A DNA stretch of 64,000 bases from Acetobacter ghanensis (lineage in GTDB: Bacteria > Pseudomonadota > Alphaproteobacteria > Acetobacterales > Acetobacteraceae), in assembly GCF_001499675.1 (NCBI RefSeq), contig NZ_LN609302.1, positions 342,896 through 406,895 on the forward strand, read 5' to 3'. Position 1 is the stretch's first letter; each line of letters begins with the position of its first letter. Below the pieces are notes generated by a model. That model had not been told where the DNA came from, made no database searches, and worked only from the letters and a program-made list of their open reading frames with translations. Below are positions 21,714 to 32,682 of this stretch, piece after piece. A program made the translations under genes and the position numbers.

Positions 21714-22216
21714 GCCATTCTGACTCCGGCTGCAATGTGGCGGGCACTTGCCCTGTGGTGTGCGTGGCAGATGGCAACGGCCAATGCGTCCGACGCATCG
21801 GCCCGAATAACCTCTACCCCCGGCAGCAGCCGGCGCACCATCATTTCCACCTGTTTTTTATCGGCTGAACCCGTGCCAACCACCGCCTTTTTAACCGCCA
21901 GCGCGCCATATTCAGCCACACTCAGGCCAGCAAGGGCCGGAGCCAGCAGGGCCACGCCGCGGGCATAACCCAGCTTGAGCGTGGCAGCACCGTTGCGGTT
22001 AACGTAGGTTTCTTCCACTGCGGCTTCTGCGGGCTGAAGGCGTTCTATCAGCCAATGCAGGTTATCGTGCAGGACCTTCAGCCTGTCTGGCACGCTGTCC
22101 GCACTATTGGTGGCGATAACGCCATTTTCCACATGCCGGAGCCTGTTGCCCTCGACATCGATCACGCCCCACCCTGTAAAACGCAGGCCGGGATCAATGC
22201 CGAGCAGACGTACCAC
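21710..22216 (-). CDS. ruvC: Crossover junction endodeoxyribonuclease RuvC
   Basis: Resolves Holliday junctions by paired nicking. The 168-aa protein starts with GTG. Catalytic acidic residues are visible in LGIDPGLRFTGWGV (Asp near residue 7), VEETYVNRN (Glu near 68), and DASDALAVAICHAHH (Asp pair near 141-144). It lies two bases after the yebC stop and overlaps ruvA, forming the yebC-ruvC-ruvA-ruvB unit. Confidence 0.96.
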   Translation of the reverse strand: MVRLLGIDPGLRFTGWGVIDVEGNRLRHVENGVIATNSADSVPDRLKVLHDNLHWLIERLQPAEAAVEETYVNRNGAATLKLGYARGVALLAPALAGLSVAEYGALAVKKAVVGTGSADKKQVEMMVRRLLPGVEVIRADASDALAVAICHAHHRASARHIAAGVRMA

Positions 22217-22218
22217 AA

Positions 22219-22968
22219 TCAGGCCGACAGTTTTTCCGCCAGATCATCCGGCAGGTCAAAGTTGGCATAAACGTTCTGGACGTCATCATTGTCTTCCAGA
22301 ACATCAAGGAACTTGAACAGGCTGCGGGCCTTTTCCTCATCCAGCGTCACGGTGTTTTCGGGACGCCAGTCCAGCTTGCCACTTTCGGCCTCACCAAACC
22401 GGGCTTCCAGCGCATCCTTGACTGCAAAGAAGGATTCGACCTCGCACGTGATCTCGTGCCCGGCTTCGGTGGAAACCACGTTTTCGGCCCCGGCCTCAAT
22501 AGCCGCTTCCAGCATATCATCTTCAGATGCAACGGATGCAGGATAGGTAATGACGCCAAGCCTGCGGAACATGAAGGAGACGGAATTGGTTTCCCCCATG
22601 GAGCCACCGCATTTGGAAAATGCTGCCCGCACTTCAGACGCGGTGCGGTTGCGGTTGTCCGTCAGGGCTTCCACAATAACCGCCACACCTGCGGGGCCGT
22701 AGCCCTCGTAGCGCATTTCCACGTAGTCATCGCCACCAGCGCCACCCGATGCCTTTTTGATCGCACGCTCAATGGTGTCCTTGGGCATGTTCACGTCACG
22801 CGCAGCCACAATAGCAGCACGCAAACGGGGGTTAGCGCTGGGGTCGGGCAGGCCGGACCGTGTGGCCACGGTCAGCTCACGAATGATCTTGCCAAACTGC
22901 TTGGCGCGCTTGGCGTCCTGCGCACCCTTGCGGTGCATGATGTTCTTGAACTGGGAATGACCAGCCAT
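22219..22968 (-). CDS. yebC: YebC/PmpR family DNA-binding regulatory protein
   Basis: Member of the YebC/TACO1 family, described as transcription regulators and, more recently, translation factors. The 249-aa protein has the invariant opener [21 protein letters not shown] and the [23 protein letters not shown] signature. AAGGAAT precedes the ATG. It heads the ruvCAB unit, the usual position. Confidence 0.96.
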   Translation of the reverse strand: MAGHSQFKNIMHRKGAQDAKRAKQFGKIIRELTVATRSGLPDPSANPRLRAAIVAARDVNMPKDTIERAIKKASGGAGGDDYVEMRYEGYGPAGVAVIVEALTDNRNRTASEVRAAFSKCGGSMGETNSVSFMFRRLGVITYPASVASEDDMLEAAIEAGAENVVSTEAGHEITCEVESFFAVKDALEARFGEAESGKLDWRPENTVTLDEEKARSLFKFLDVLEDNDDVQNVYANFDLPDDLAEKLSA

Positions 22969-23008
22969 ATTCCTTACCTTACCTGTCCTGCCATCGGGCG
23001 GGCCGTAT

Positions 23009-25732
23009 TCAGCCTAGCTGCCCGTGGCAATGCTTGTATTTTTTACCCGATCCGCATGGGCAGGGTGCGTTGCGGGGGGTTTCTCCCCAGCTGGACGGAT
23101 CATCCGGCATAATGGCGCTGCCGCCGATGGGCGCGGCCATTTCCGGCGCAGCACCCGGCGTAAGCCCGGTGCCCGGTTCTGAGGCATACCCTGCAACTTC
23201 CGGGTCGGCATGAATGGCCGCCGTATCTGCAAACGGGTCTTCCATCGGCGGAGGCGAAACCTCCACATGCGCCATCAGCGATGCAACACGCTGACGCATT
23301 TCCTCAAGCATGAAGGTAAAGAGCTGGAAGGCTTCATGCTTGTATTCGTTCAGCGGATCTTTCTGCCCATACGCGCGCAGGCCAATGCCCTGACGGAGCT
23401 GGTCAAGCGCGTGCAGGTGTTCTTTCCACACCGCATCGTAGGTTGTGAGCAGGATCTGCTTTTCAATAAACCGCATCAGGTCGGGGCCAATATTGGCGGC
23501 CCGTGCGGCCTGAGACTGGGTAACGGCCTGGCTAATCCGGTCGGCCACGCTCTCTGCGTCCATCCCATCTTCACGCGCCCAGTCGGCAATCGGCAGGTCA
23601 AGACCGAACACCTTGTGGACCTGCTGGGTCAGCCCCTCAACATCCCACTGCTCGGCAAAGGATTTTTCGGGGATATGGCGGGCCACCAGCGTATCGATAA
23701 CATCATCCTGCGCGTCGGCCACAGTGCTGGACACATCATCCAGCGCCATGAATTCACGCCGCTGGGCGTAAACTTCCTTACGCTGGTCGTTCATCACGTC
23801 ATCATATTTGAGCGTGTTCTTGCGCATGTCGAAGTTGCGGGCTTCGACCTTTTTCTGCGCCCGTTCCAGCGCCTTGCTCAGCCACGGATGAACAATGGCC
23901 TCGCCTTCCTGCATCCCCATCTTCTGGAACATACCGCTCATACGGTCGGACCCAAAGATCCGCATCAGATCATCCTGAAGCGAGATGAAGAATTTGGAGT
24001 TGCCCGGATCACCCTGACGTCCAGCGCGGCCGCGCAACTGGTTGTCGATCCGTCGGCTTTCGTGCCGTTCGGTGCCGATCACGTACAGGCCGCCTGCCTC
24101 GCGCACAATGGCGTGGTCACGCGTTACGCGGTCACGGATTTCCTGCTCAGCCGCGGCCCGTTCGGGCGTGTCTTCCATATCGCCAAGCTGCTGGGCGATC
24201 AGCATTTCCACATTGCCGCCCAGTTTGATGTCCGTGCCACGGCCAGCCATGTTAGTGGCAATGGTAATGGCCCCCGGAGCACCGGCCTGCGCCACAATCT
24301 TGGCTTCCATCTCATGGAAGCGGGCGTTCAGCACATGGTGAGGAATACCCTCCCGCTTGAGCAGAGCGGACAGGGCCTCGCTCTTCTCAATCGAGGTGGT
24401 GCCAACCAGAATAGGCTGCTGGCGCTGATGCACCTCGCGGATGAGCTTGACGACAGCGGCAAATTTTTCGCCCTCTGTAAGATAAATTTCGTCGTCTTCA
24501 TCCTTACGGGCCACCGGGCGGTTGGTGGGGATGGCCACAACGTCCAGATTATAGATTTCGGCAAATTCGTCGGCTTCCGTCATGGCGGTGCCGGTCATGC
24601 CCGAAAGACGGGGATACAGACGGAAGAAGTTCTGAAAGGTAATGGAGGCCAGCGTCTGGTTTTCCTGCTGGACTTCCACATGTTCCTTGGCTTCGAGCGC
24701 CTGATGCAGGCCATCGGAATACCGGCGGCCTTCCATCATGCGGCCGGTAAATTCATCAATAATCACAACCTTGCCGTCACGCACGATGTAATCCACATCA
24801 CGCGAGAACAGGGTGTGGGCCCGCAGAGACTGCTGCACATGGTGCACTACGGCGACGTGGTGCAGGTCATACAGCCCACCCTCATCCAGCACGCCGGCCT
24901 CCCGCAGCAGGTGTTCGACCGTGTCGGAGCCTGCATCGGTCAGAATGACGGTGCGGAATTTTTCGTCTTTTTCGTAAGTCGCCGGGTCCTGCACCAGCTG
25001 GGCCACAACACTGTCCACCGCACGGTACAGGTCGGAACTGTCTTCCGCCGGACCGGAAATGATGAGGGGTGTCCGCGCCTCATCAATCAGGATGGAGTCC
25101 ACCTCATCCACAATAGCGTGGTGGAAGGGCCGCTGAACCATTTCGTTCAGCTGGTACTTCATGTTGTCACGCAGGTAGTCGAACCCGAACTCGTTGTTCG
25201 TGCCGTAGGTAATGTCCGCGGCATATGCCTGACGGCGCTGCTCATCAGGCATGTTGGGCACGATAACGCCGGTGGTCAGCCCCAGAAAAGTATAGAGCTG
25301 CCCCATTTCCGCCGCATCGCGCGATGCAAGATAGTCATTGACCGTGACCACATGCACACCTTTGCCAGAAAGGGCGCTCAGATACACAGCCAGTGTTGCC
25401 ACTAGCGTTTTGCCCTCACCCGTGCGCATTTCCGCAATGCGGCCGGAATGCAGGACCATGCCGCCAATAAGCTGCACGTCAAAGTGGCGCATACCCAGCA
25501 CACGGCGCGATGCCTCACGCGTGACGGCAAAAGCCTCGGGCAGCAGGTCGTCAAGGGTGGCGCCTTTGGCCAGCCTATCCCTGAACTCTACGGTTTTGGC
25601 TGCCAAAGCAGCATCATCCAGAGCCTGCATCTGCGGCTCCAGGGCGTTAATTTCCGACACACGGCGCTGGAATGCCTTGAGCGTCCGGTCATTGGCTGTG
25701 CCGAACAGGGCGCGGACGAAGCGAGAAAGCAT
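23009..25732 (-). CDS. secA: Preprotein translocase ATPase SecA
   Basis: Motor that drives Sec substrates through SecYEG. The start at 25732 ([11 protein letters not shown]) matches the family and has AAGG upstream; 907 aa. Walker A MRTGEGKT is at 102-109, with the [19 protein letters not shown] region, [15 protein letters not shown] and [10 protein letters not shown] motifs. The C-terminal zinc motif is complete ([15 protein letters not shown]), so it can bind SecB and ribosomes. It is divergent from the parvulin gene. Confidence 0.97.
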   Translation of the reverse strand: MLSRFVRALFGTANDRTLKAFQRRVSEINALEPQMQALDDAALAAKTVEFRDRLAKGATLDDLLPEAFAVTREASRRVLGMRHFDVQLIGGMVLHSGRIAEMRTGEGKTLVATLAVYLSALSGKGVHVVTVNDYLASRDAAEMGQLYTFLGLTTGVIVPNMPDEQRRQAYAADITYGTNNEFGFDYLRDNMKYQLNEMVQRPFHHAIVDEVDSILIDEARTPLIISGPAEDSSDLYRAVDSVVAQLVQDPATYEKDEKFRTVILTDAGSDTVEHLLREAGVLDEGGLYDLHHVAVVHHVQQSLRAHTLFSRDVDYIVRDGKVVIIDEFTGRMMEGRRYSDGLHQALEAKEHVEVQQENQTLASITFQNFFRLYPRLSGMTGTAMTEADEFAEIYNLDVVAIPTNRPVARKDEDDEIYLTEGEKFAAVVKLIREVHQRQQPILVGTTSIEKSEALSALLKREGIPHHVLNARFHEMEAKIVAQAGAPGAITIATNMAGRGTDIKLGGNVEMLIAQQLGDMEDTPERAAAEQEIRDRVTRDHAIVREAGGLYVIGTERHESRRIDNQLRGRAGRQGDPGNSKFFISLQDDLMRIFGSDRMSGMFQKMGMQEGEAIVHPWLSKALERAQKKVEARNFDMRKNTLKYDDVMNDQRKEVYAQRREFMALDDVSSTVADAQDDVIDTLVARHIPEKSFAEQWDVEGLTQQVHKVFGLDLPIADWAREDGMDAESVADRISQAVTQSQAARAANIGPDLMRFIEKQILLTTYDAVWKEHLHALDQLRQGIGLRAYGQKDPLNEYKHEAFQLFTFMLEEMRQRVASLMAHVEVSPPPMEDPFADTAAIHADPEVAGYASEPGTGLTPGAAPEMAAPIGGSAIMPDDPSSWGETPRNAPCPCGSGKKYKHCHGQLG

Positions 25733-25977
25733 GAACACCTTTCCAGAACAGTGCAGCCCTGCCCCCCGCCCTGCATCATCCCGCAAAAATGGAGCGGGAC
25801 AGGGTGAAAGACACAGGCATTTTGCGTGGCTTGCCCTGCAAAATAGGACCGGGCAGGGGTTCGGTCAACCAAGCTTACCGCCGGGCCGCCATATACGAAC
25901 GAAACAGGGGTTGCCGGGGCGGGTAGCCTCCTTCATACATATCGAACTGTTTTTTACCGACTTTAAGGTTTTGTCCT

Positions 25978-26901
25978 ATGCGGTTTATTCCCTACGCGTT
26001 CGGGTTGGCAGCTACTGCCCTGCTCGGTTCCTCCATGCTGTGTGCTCCCTCTTTTGCGGCGGCTCCGGCACCGGCGGCCTCCACAGCGCCTGCTACGCCC
26101 TCGGACCCGAACACGGTTGTCGCCACCGTTAATGGTGAGAAAATCACCGTTGCCGATGTGCAGAACGCCATGGGCACCATGCCACCGCAGATGCGCCAGC
26201 TCCCCCCGACCCTGATCTACCCCATGCTGGTCAACCAGCTGGCAGACCAGAAGGCCATTCTGATTGCTGCGCAGAAGGAAGGGCTGGACAAAAAGCCTGA
26301 CACCCAGAAGCTGATGCAGACGGCATCCGACAACGCGCTCCAGAATGCGTGGCTGTCCCAGCAGGTGATGCCCCACCTGTCCGATGAGTCCATCAAGCAG
26401 TATTATAACGAAAACTACGTGGGCAAACCGGCCGAGCAGGAAGTTCACGCTCGTCATATTCTGGTCAAGACCGAAGCCGAAGCCAACGACGTTATCAAAA
26501 AGCTGAAGGCTGGCGCGGACTTTGGCAAGCTGGCAGCCGAAGTCTCGACCGACAAGGGCAGCGCCGCACAGAACGGTGGCGACCTTGGTTGGTTCAAAAA
26601 GGGTGACATGATCCCCGCCTTCTCCGATGCCGCTTTCTCCATGAAGAAGGGCGAAATCAGCTCTAAGCCGGTGCAGAGCCAGTATGGCTTCCACGTTATT
26701 CAGGTGCTGGACACACGCACCGACCCGACCCCCACGCTGGACGCAGTGCGTGACAAGATCCGTCAGGCCCTCATCCAGAAATATGTGCGCGAAGCCGTGG
26801 AAAAAGCCGCATCTGGCGTAAAGATTGTCCGCTTTGACCCCACCACGGGCAAGCCGCTGCCAGATGCCCCCGCTGCTGGCGCTGCCGCACCCAAAAAGTA
26901 A
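25978..26901 (+). CDS. Periplasmic peptidyl-prolyl cis-trans isomerase (parvulin/PpiC type)
   Basis: Folding catalyst for exported proteins. The 307-aa protein has a Sec signal ending near SFAAAPA and an Ala/Pro linker. A SurA/PrsA-like N-terminal region follows (VVATVNGEKITVADVQNA). The parvulin domain starts at EVHARHILVKTEAEAND and continues through GGDLGWFKKGDMIPAFSDAAF and YGFHVIQVLD. AAGG lies upstream of the ATG. Being divergent from secA fits a role in export. Confidence 0.92.
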   Translation: MRFIPYAFGLAATALLGSSMLCAPSFAAAPAPAASTAPATPSDPNTVVATVNGEKITVADVQNAMGTMPPQMRQLPPTLIYPMLVNQLADQKAILIAAQKEGLDKKPDTQKLMQTASDNALQNAWLSQQVMPHLSDESIKQYYNENYVGKPAEQEVHARHILVKTEAEANDVIKKLKAGADFGKLAAEVSTDKGSAAQNGGDLGWFKKGDMIPAFSDAAFSMKKGEISSKPVQSQYGFHVIQVLDTRTDPTPTLDAVRDKIRQALIQKYVREAVEKAASGVKIVRFDPTTGKPLPDAPAAGAAAPKK

Positions 26902-26920
26902 AACACACTCCAACCGATAA

Positions 26921-26953
26921 CAGGCCCGGCCATACCCGTATGGTCCGGGCCTG
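26921..26953 (+). terminator. Hairpin between the parvulin gene and argJ
   Basis: A GC-rich inverted repeat (CAGGCCCGG with CCGGGCCTG, plus inner pairs) lies 20 bp after the parvulin stop. There is no T run after it, so it may be a weak or Rho-assisted terminator or a processing hairpin. Confidence 0.4.
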
Positions 26954-26978
26954 ACCTCAATACCAAGGATACCGCCAG

Positions 26979-28226
26979 ATGGCGCAGTCTCTCCCCGTTT
27001 CTCCCCTTGCCCAGCCAATGCCTGAGCTTGGCATTGTTCGCGGGGTAAGGCTTGGCGCCATTGCGGCAGGTATTCGCTACAAGGGCCGGACGGATCTGGT
27101 CCTTGCCGAATTTGCGCCCGGCACCACGGTTGCCGGTGTGTTTACCAAGTCCAAATGCCCCGGCGCGCCGGTGGACTGGTGCCGCGCCATTCTGCCCACC
27201 GGGCAGGCCCGCGCACTGGTGGTTAATGCTGGTAACGCAAACGTGTTCACCGGTCGCGCAGGCCGCCAGACATGCGAGGCCACGGCACAAGCCGCCGCCG
27301 AAGTGGCCGGATGCACACCCGATGCGGTCTATCTGGCCTCCACCGGCGTGATTGGTGAAATCCTGCCAGCCGAGCGCATTACCTCTGCCCTGCCCGCACT
27401 GCACGCCGCCCTGTCCGAAACTGGGTGGGAGGCCGCCGCACGCGGCATTATGACCACGGACACCTTCCCCAAGGCCGCCATCCGCAAAACGCAGATCAAT
27501 GGCACCGATGTGGTTATTCAGGGCATGGCCAAGGGCAGCGGCATGGTCGCGCCGGATATGGCCACCATGCTCTCCTTTGTGGCAACGGATGCAGCCCTGC
27601 CCGCCTCTGTTCTGCAAACACTGTTGAGCGCGGGTGTTAAACAAACCTTCAACTGCATCACGGTTGATTCAGACACATCCACGTCGGACATGGTTCTGCT
27701 GTTTGCTACGGGTGCTGCGGGGAATGCCCCCGTGTCCGACACGGCAGATGCCCTGAACGACCCGGCTCTGGCTGACTTCCGCACCGCACTGAACGACCTG
27801 CTGCGCGAACTGGCCCTGCTGGTCATTCGAGATGGAGAGGGTGCAACCAAGCTTATGACCATTACGGTCAGCGGTGCCGTGTCGGATGAGTCCGCATGGC
27901 GTGTGGCCATGGCCATTGGCAACTCTCCGCTGGTTAAAACCGCCGTTGCGGGGGAAGATGCCAACTGGGGCCGCGTTGTCATGGCTGTTGGCAAATGCGG
28001 TGAACCAGCGGACCGGGATACGCTGAGTGTGTCTATTGGTGGTGTCTGCATTGCCCGTGATGGGACCGTAACCGAAGGGTATGACGAAACACCCGTGGTT
28101 GCCCACATGAAGGGGCAGGAAATTGATATTGCGGTGGACCTAGGGCTAGGCAACGGCAAGGCCCGCGCATGGAGTTGTGACCTGACACACGGCTACATCG
28201 ACATTAACGGCTCATACCGTAGCTGA
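26979..28226 (+). CDS. argJ: Bifunctional ornithine acetyltransferase / N-acetylglutamate synthase ArgJ
   Basis: Recycles the acetyl group in arginine synthesis and can also make N-acetylglutamate. The 415-aa proenzyme has the self-cleavage motif MVAPDMATMLSF, where the Thr becomes the N-terminal nucleophile of the beta chain, and the upstream KGSGM. Other family motifs are NAGNANVFTG, STGVIGE and DGEGATKL. The C-terminus is intact (THGYIDINGSYRS). Confidence 0.95.
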   Translation: MAQSLPVSPLAQPMPELGIVRGVRLGAIAAGIRYKGRTDLVLAEFAPGTTVAGVFTKSKCPGAPVDWCRAILPTGQARALVVNAGNANVFTGRAGRQTCEATAQAAAEVAGCTPDAVYLASTGVIGEILPAERITSALPALHAALSETGWEAAARGIMTTDTFPKAAIRKTQINGTDVVIQGMAKGSGMVAPDMATMLSFVATDAALPASVLQTLLSAGVKQTFNCITVDSDTSTSDMVLLFATGAAGNAPVSDTADALNDPALADFRTALNDLLRELALLVIRDGEGATKLMTITVSGAVSDESAWRVAMAIGNSPLVKTAVAGEDANWGRVVMAVGKCGEPADRDTLSVSIGGVCIARDGTVTEGYDETPVVAHMKGQEIDIAVDLGLGNGKARAWSCDLTHGYIDINGSYRS

Positions 28227-28276
28227 GTGTTCCGTTTTTACCGATCATCTGCCTGCCCGCGGCACACCAGGGAGCT

Positions 28277-28936
28277 ATGACCATGCCCACCATTACGCCA
28301 CCACCCGGCTGGGGTGCCGCCCCGCAACCCTTGCCTGAGGACCCTGCCGCATGGGGCTTACCGCAACCCAGTGTTTGGGTTTACGCGGGTTTTTGGTGGC
28401 GGGTCTGGGCGTTTTTGATTGATGCCTTCATCCTCAGCACGGCGGAGGGCATTCTCAGTCTGTTTTTAGGTCCCAAAATCAATGTGGAATGGGAGGAGCT
28501 TCCCATCCCCGATGGTTCCAGCCAGACAGTGGATGTGGTCAACATCGCCACAACGTCGCTACCCCATGCAACCCCGGCCTCTATTCTCATCCCGCATCTT
28601 CATGCCGGGTCGGAGTGGCATACGTTTGGCATTGTTCTGACCCTGCTGCCCATGCTGTACTGTGTGCTGTTCGAGGCCTCCTCCTACCGAGCAACGCCGG
28701 GCAAACGGCTGTGCCGATTGGAAGTTGTCACGCTCAAGGGGGAGCAGATTTCTCATCTGCGCGCACTGCTTCGGTTTGTTATCAAAGCCTGCTTGTCCTT
28801 CCCGCTCCTTTACATAGGGGTGCTGATGGTGGCGTTCACGCAGCGCAAGCAAGCCCTGCATGACATGATTGCAGGCACACTGGTGCTACGGCACACAAAA
28901 CCAGCGCAGATTGTCCCTTTCCCACCGCATAACTAA
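28277..28936 (+). CDS. RDD family membrane protein
   Basis: RDD-domain protein of 219 aa with a Pro-rich cytoplasmic N-terminus. The first membrane segment is GFWWRVWAFLIDAFILS (RDD variant), followed by an extracytoplasmic loop and further segments at HTFGIVLTLLPMLYCVLF and FVIKACLSFPLLYIGVLMV. The signatures ATPGKRLCRLEVV and RKQALHDMIAGTLVL are typical. Function is unknown for most family members; some are linked to ion exchange. GGGAG precedes the ATG. Confidence 0.88.
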   Translation: MTMPTITPPPGWGAAPQPLPEDPAAWGLPQPSVWVYAGFWWRVWAFLIDAFILSTAEGILSLFLGPKINVEWEELPIPDGSSQTVDVVNIATTSLPHATPASILIPHLHAGSEWHTFGIVLTLLPMLYCVLFEASSYRATPGKRLCRLEVVTLKGEQISHLRALLRFVIKACLSFPLLYIGVLMVAFTQRKQALHDMIAGTLVLRHTKPAQIVPFPPHN

Positions 28937-29069
28937 GCAAACCTGCCTGCCTGTATAACAGTTGAACCGGTTGTTGGTCTTGATACGGCCAGAATTGCCT
29001 CCTACCCTGATGGCAACATCAGGCGTATAGCGCAAAACCCAGAGCGTTCAGCAAAGGACAAGGCAGGGA

Positions 29070-31559
29070 ATGACTGCACACAGACGGGACCGGTATTTCT
29101 TTTTTTCCTGGATAGTCAAAAGCTGTCTTTTATTTTTACTAGGTTTGGGACTTCTTCCCCACACATCTGCCTTTGCTGATACACCAGCCCCCGTACAGGC
29201 GAACGGTCTGAACCAGCAGGATGCCCAGCAACTGCTGAATGTGCTGAATGACCCGCAAAAACGCGACGAATTTACAAAAACGCTCTCGCTCATGGCCAAG
29301 GGGCTGCCCCCAGCCCCCAGCGCACCTGCCAAAGCTCCTGCGGCCAACTCAGCAACGCCTGCCGTCATCGACAATTCCGTCCACTCGGAACTGGATGATC
29401 TGGGCAATACGGCCACAGAATACGTCAACAACTTTACCAGTCTGTTCACGGATCTGGGCACTGTTGGCAAATGGTTCCGCCACGAAATTCAGGACCCTGC
29501 ATCACGCCAGTCCCTGTTGGATTCCTTTGGTCGCGCCCTGCTGATTATTGCGCTGGCACTGGCGGCGGAACGCGCAACCAGCATTGGCCTGCGCAAGCCC
29601 CTGACCGCCGTTAAAAAAATGGCCGAAGCGCGCGAAGCACGTCAGACCGCCAGTCAGAATCAGGAAATTGACACGCAGGTAGATGCGGCAGCCCCTGCCC
29701 CTGACACCGCAACAGAGGCCGACACAACCCAAACGCGTGAGACAGACCAGCGCCGCGGGAACGAGGTGCTGCGTTACCTTATTCGTGTGCCCTACAATGC
29801 CATGCACTTCCTGCTCAAGCTGCTGCCCGTGGCTGTCTGCCTGCTGCTTGGCTACCTTGGCGCGGAGTTCCTGACATCCACCGATCAGGCCCGCACGGTC
29901 GCGCTGACACTGGTCAACGCCTATGCCATTGCCCGCTGCCTGTATTTGGTTGTTGAGACCATTCTGGTGCCCCGCTCCCCAGCCATCCGCCTTGTTCCCA
30001 TGCCGGATGATACCGCCCGCCTGCTAACGCGGTGGTGGAACGTGCTGGTGGCAGCCCCTTCCATTGTAATCTGCCTGTCCATTCTTGGCCGTGAGTTTGA
30101 TCTGGCCACGCAGGGTGTGGAGGCCATGATGCGCGGCGTGGTGCTGGTCCAGCACCTGATTATTGCCGCCTTCATCTGGCGTATCCGCCATATTGTGGGC
30201 CGGGCGCTCCAGCCGTCTCCGGGTTTGCGCAAGAATGCGCTGTGGGCATTTGCTGGCACGCTGGCACGCCTGTGGTGGGTGCCTGTCATGTTTCTGGACA
30301 TGGCGCTCTGGTTTGTCTGGGCGGCTCACCTTAAAGGCGGCTACCAGTGGATTCTGCACGGCACGCTGCTGACCTTCCTGTGTCTGGTCGTGTCCCGCAT
30401 CATGGCGCTACTGCTCTATGGTTTGCAGGACCGTCTGTTCCGTGTTGGGCCAGATTTGCAGGCGCAGTACCCGGACCTGCAGAAGCGGGCAGATTTTTAC
30501 TACCCGTATGTGCGCAAGATCATGACTCTTGCCATTATCCTGACCACCGCAATCTGCGTTGCTCAAAGCTGGAGCATTCCCACCTTTGACTTCTTCCTCC
30601 ACTCCGCCCTTGGGCTGCGGCTGGTTGGCGCGGCTGCCTGCCTGCTGGTAGGCATGACCATTGCCGCCGTTGCGTGGGAGACCGTTAACAGTATTCTGAA
30701 CAAGCAGATCTCGCGCTATTCAGCCAGCGCGCAGGAGGCGCGGGCTGCAAGGCTCCGCACCGTGCTGCCCATTATTCGCACGGTGCTGCTGACTGTCATC
30801 ATCATCTTCGTGGCGGTTACTACCCTCTCCCAGATCGGGATTAACGTGACACCACTGCTGACCGGTGCTGGTATTCTGGGTGTTGGCCTGTCCTTTGGTT
30901 CGCAAAGTCTGGTCAAAGACGTGATCACCGGCTTTTTCATGCTGGCGGAAGACGCCATTCAGGTCGGGGACTGGGTGACTACGGGAGGCATTGCCGGTAC
31001 GGTGGAGCATCTCTCCATCCGTACCCTGCGTGTCCGGTCATTTGATGGGGACCTCCATATTATTCCGTTCTCCTCCGTGACCTCCATCGCCAACACAGCG
31101 CGCGGCTTTAACCAGATTATCGTGCGTCAGACGCTGGATCTGAGCGAAGACACGGGCAAGGTCGTCAAGATCATGCAAAAAACCATTGAGGATATGCGCA
31201 AGGAAGAAGCCTTCCGCCCCATGATCTTCTCTGACTATACCGATCTGGGCGTGGACAGCTCTGATGGGAACGGCGCAGTGCTGGTTGGTATCATCAAAAC
31301 CGCTCCGATGATGAAGTGGAAGGTCCAGCGCGAGTTTTACCGCCGCATTGCCCTGCGCATGGCTGCTGCGGGAGTCAAGTTCTACACACCCACCAGCTAC
31401 TCCACCACGCCGCCAAATGTGCCCATCCATATGGCGCTGGACGCCATGCCCGCCGGACCGCAGGACGATGCGGCTCTGGCACCACCTGCCGCCCAGCCTG
31501 CACAGCAGCCACAACCCGCAGCCAAACCGCAGGCTCCCCAGCCTCCGGCCCACGAATAA
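29070..31559 (+). CDS. Large mechanosensitive channel of the MscS family
   Basis: An 829-aa protein with a signal peptide ending near SAFA, a periplasmic domain, and about ten hydrophobic segments. The MscS core is near residues 590-750: GINVTPLLTGAGILGVGLSFGSQ forms the pore helix, followed by DVITGFFMLAEDAIQVGDWV and the beta domain. It resembles the larger MscS paralogues (YbiO/MscK-like) that release solutes under osmotic downshock. The C-terminus is a Pro/Gln/Ala tail. It is followed after 12 bp by the 2OG-Fe oxygenase gene. Confidence 0.9.
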   Translation: MTAHRRDRYFFFSWIVKSCLLFLLGLGLLPHTSAFADTPAPVQANGLNQQDAQQLLNVLNDPQKRDEFTKTLSLMAKGLPPAPSAPAKAPAANSATPAVIDNSVHSELDDLGNTATEYVNNFTSLFTDLGTVGKWFRHEIQDPASRQSLLDSFGRALLIIALALAAERATSIGLRKPLTAVKKMAEAREARQTASQNQEIDTQVDAAAPAPDTATEADTTQTRETDQRRGNEVLRYLIRVPYNAMHFLLKLLPVAVCLLLGYLGAEFLTSTDQARTVALTLVNAYAIARCLYLVVETILVPRSPAIRLVPMPDDTARLLTRWWNVLVAAPSIVICLSILGREFDLATQGVEAMMRGVVLVQHLIIAAFIWRIRHIVGRALQPSPGLRKNALWAFAGTLARLWWVPVMFLDMALWFVWAAHLKGGYQWILHGTLLTFLCLVVSRIMALLLYGLQDRLFRVGPDLQAQYPDLQKRADFYYPYVRKIMTLAIILTTAICVAQSWSIPTFDFFLHSALGLRLVGAAACLLVGMTIAAVAWETVNSILNKQISRYSASAQEARAARLRTVLPIIRTVLLTVIIIFVAVTTLSQIGINVTPLLTGAGILGVGLSFGSQSLVKDVITGFFMLAEDAIQVGDWVTTGGIAGTVEHLSIRTLRVRSFDGDLHIIPFSSVTSIANTARGFNQIIVRQTLDLSEDTGKVVKIMQKTIEDMRKEEAFRPMIFSDYTDLGVDSSDGNGAVLVGIIKTAPMMKWKVQREFYRRIALRMAAAGVKFYTPTSYSTTPPNVPIHMALDAMPAGPQDDAALAPPAAQPAQQPQPAAKPQAPQPPAHE

Positions 31560-31571
31560 GAGACCCATTGC

Positions 31572-32324
31572 ATGTCCGAACACACCTCTCCGGCGCCCCT
31601 TGCAGACACGATTATCCAGACCATGGAAGGGCCGCTGGAGCAGGAAGGCTTTGCCTTTTTACAGGCCAAGGCCATGCGGACCGTGCTGGAAAGCTATGGT
31701 CTGCTCGGATGGGATGCGTTTGCGGCAAGCTGGAACGATCTGGGCGTGGACCGCTACATGGCGGATGGCGGGCGTTACCGGCGCAGGCGTTATGCCACCT
31801 TCTCGCTGACGGAAGGGGGGATAACGCGCAAACCGCACCAGCCCCACTACCAGAGCCGAGACTACAACACCCTGAATGGAGGGATAGAACGCTGGTTCAA
31901 ACCTGTTCTTCCCACCATTGGCGACCATCCCGCCCTTATGGCCATCCTACATCTGGCCTTCCGTGTGGCTACGGACATGACACCTGCCGAACGCAGGCCA
32001 AACGCATGGCATACGGAAATCCACCAGTTCCGTATTGAAGCGCGGCCGGATACGGACGGATGCCCAACCCCCGAAGGGCTACACCGTGACGGTGTGGACT
32101 GGGTGTTTGTTGTCATGGTCCGGCGGGAAAACGTAGCGCGGGGCGAGACATCCATTCATGACCTCAGCCACAGGCAGGTCGGCAGCTTTACCCTGACTGA
32201 CCCGCTGGACACGGCTGTTGTGAATGACAACAGGGTTTACCACGGCGTAACCCCTGTTCAGCCGGTCGATCCGGACCGTCCCGCTTACCGGGATGTGCTG
32301 GTGGTTACCCTCCGCCACGAATAG
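31572..32324 (+). CDS. 2OG-Fe(II) dioxygenase family protein
   Basis: A 250-aa protein resembling the 2OG-Fe dioxygenase family that includes free amino-acid hydroxylases. The metal-binding HxD is in PEGLHRDGVDWVFV, the distal His in NRVYHGVTPV, and a 2-oxoglutarate-binding Arg is probably in DRPAYRDVLVVTLR. YRRRRYATF and PHYQSRDYN are further family-like stretches. The substrate cannot be read from sequence. It lies just after the MscS gene and may be cotranscribed. Confidence 0.85.
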   Translation: MSEHTSPAPLADTIIQTMEGPLEQEGFAFLQAKAMRTVLESYGLLGWDAFAASWNDLGVDRYMADGGRYRRRRYATFSLTEGGITRKPHQPHYQSRDYNTLNGGIERWFKPVLPTIGDHPALMAILHLAFRVATDMTPAERRPNAWHTEIHQFRIEARPDTDGCPTPEGLHRDGVDWVFVVMVRRENVARGETSIHDLSHRQVGSFTLTDPLDTAVVNDNRVYHGVTPVQPVDPDRPAYRDVLVVTLRHE

Positions 32325-32352
32325 GTCGGCCGAGCAACCACCGGCCAAAGCC

Positions 32353-32682
32353 TTAATACCCGGCGTAATAAATGGCGTGCAGCCCCAGTGCGACAAAACA
32401 GAGCACAAAGGCCAGCGCCCCCGCCATCTGGGCAAATTCCTTCAGAGACATACCATCCCCGCGTGCTGCGGGTGGGGCCACAGGGTGCTGGACCGGCGCA
32501 GGCTTGTCTGGCGGGGTAGCGGGCAGCACGTGCACCGGCTCCGCCAGCGCCTCATGCGTTTGTGAATGAACGCTCGCGCTGGTCTGGCTGGCCGCATCGG
32601 CTACTGCATCAGCCTGCGTCGTCTGCTCAGCGTGCAGAGGAGCAGTTCCGTCAACACCGCCTTGTGTTTCCTGCTCACTCAT
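32353..32682 (-). CDS. Small hypothetical protein with one C-terminal membrane segment
   Basis: A 109-aa protein from the ATG at 32682, which has GGAG nine bases upstream. The first two thirds are polar, rich in Ala/Gln/Thr/Pro and probably disordered. The last 35 residues (MSLKEFAQMAGALAFVLCFV) form one transmembrane helix ending in HAIYYAGY. It is likely a tail-anchored inner-membrane protein. I do not recognise a family. It converges on the 2OG oxygenase gene. Confidence 0.65.
   Translation of the reverse strand: MSEQETQGGVDGTAPLHAEQTTQADAVADAASQTSASVHSQTHEALAEPVHVLPATPPDKPAPVQHPVAPPAARGDGMSLKEFAQMAGALAFVLCFVALGLHAIYYAGY

Noticed and set aside
23210-25405. Very long plus-strand open frame opposite secA
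   Set aside because: It mirrors the SecA codons exactly; no domain, ribosome site or operon context supports it.
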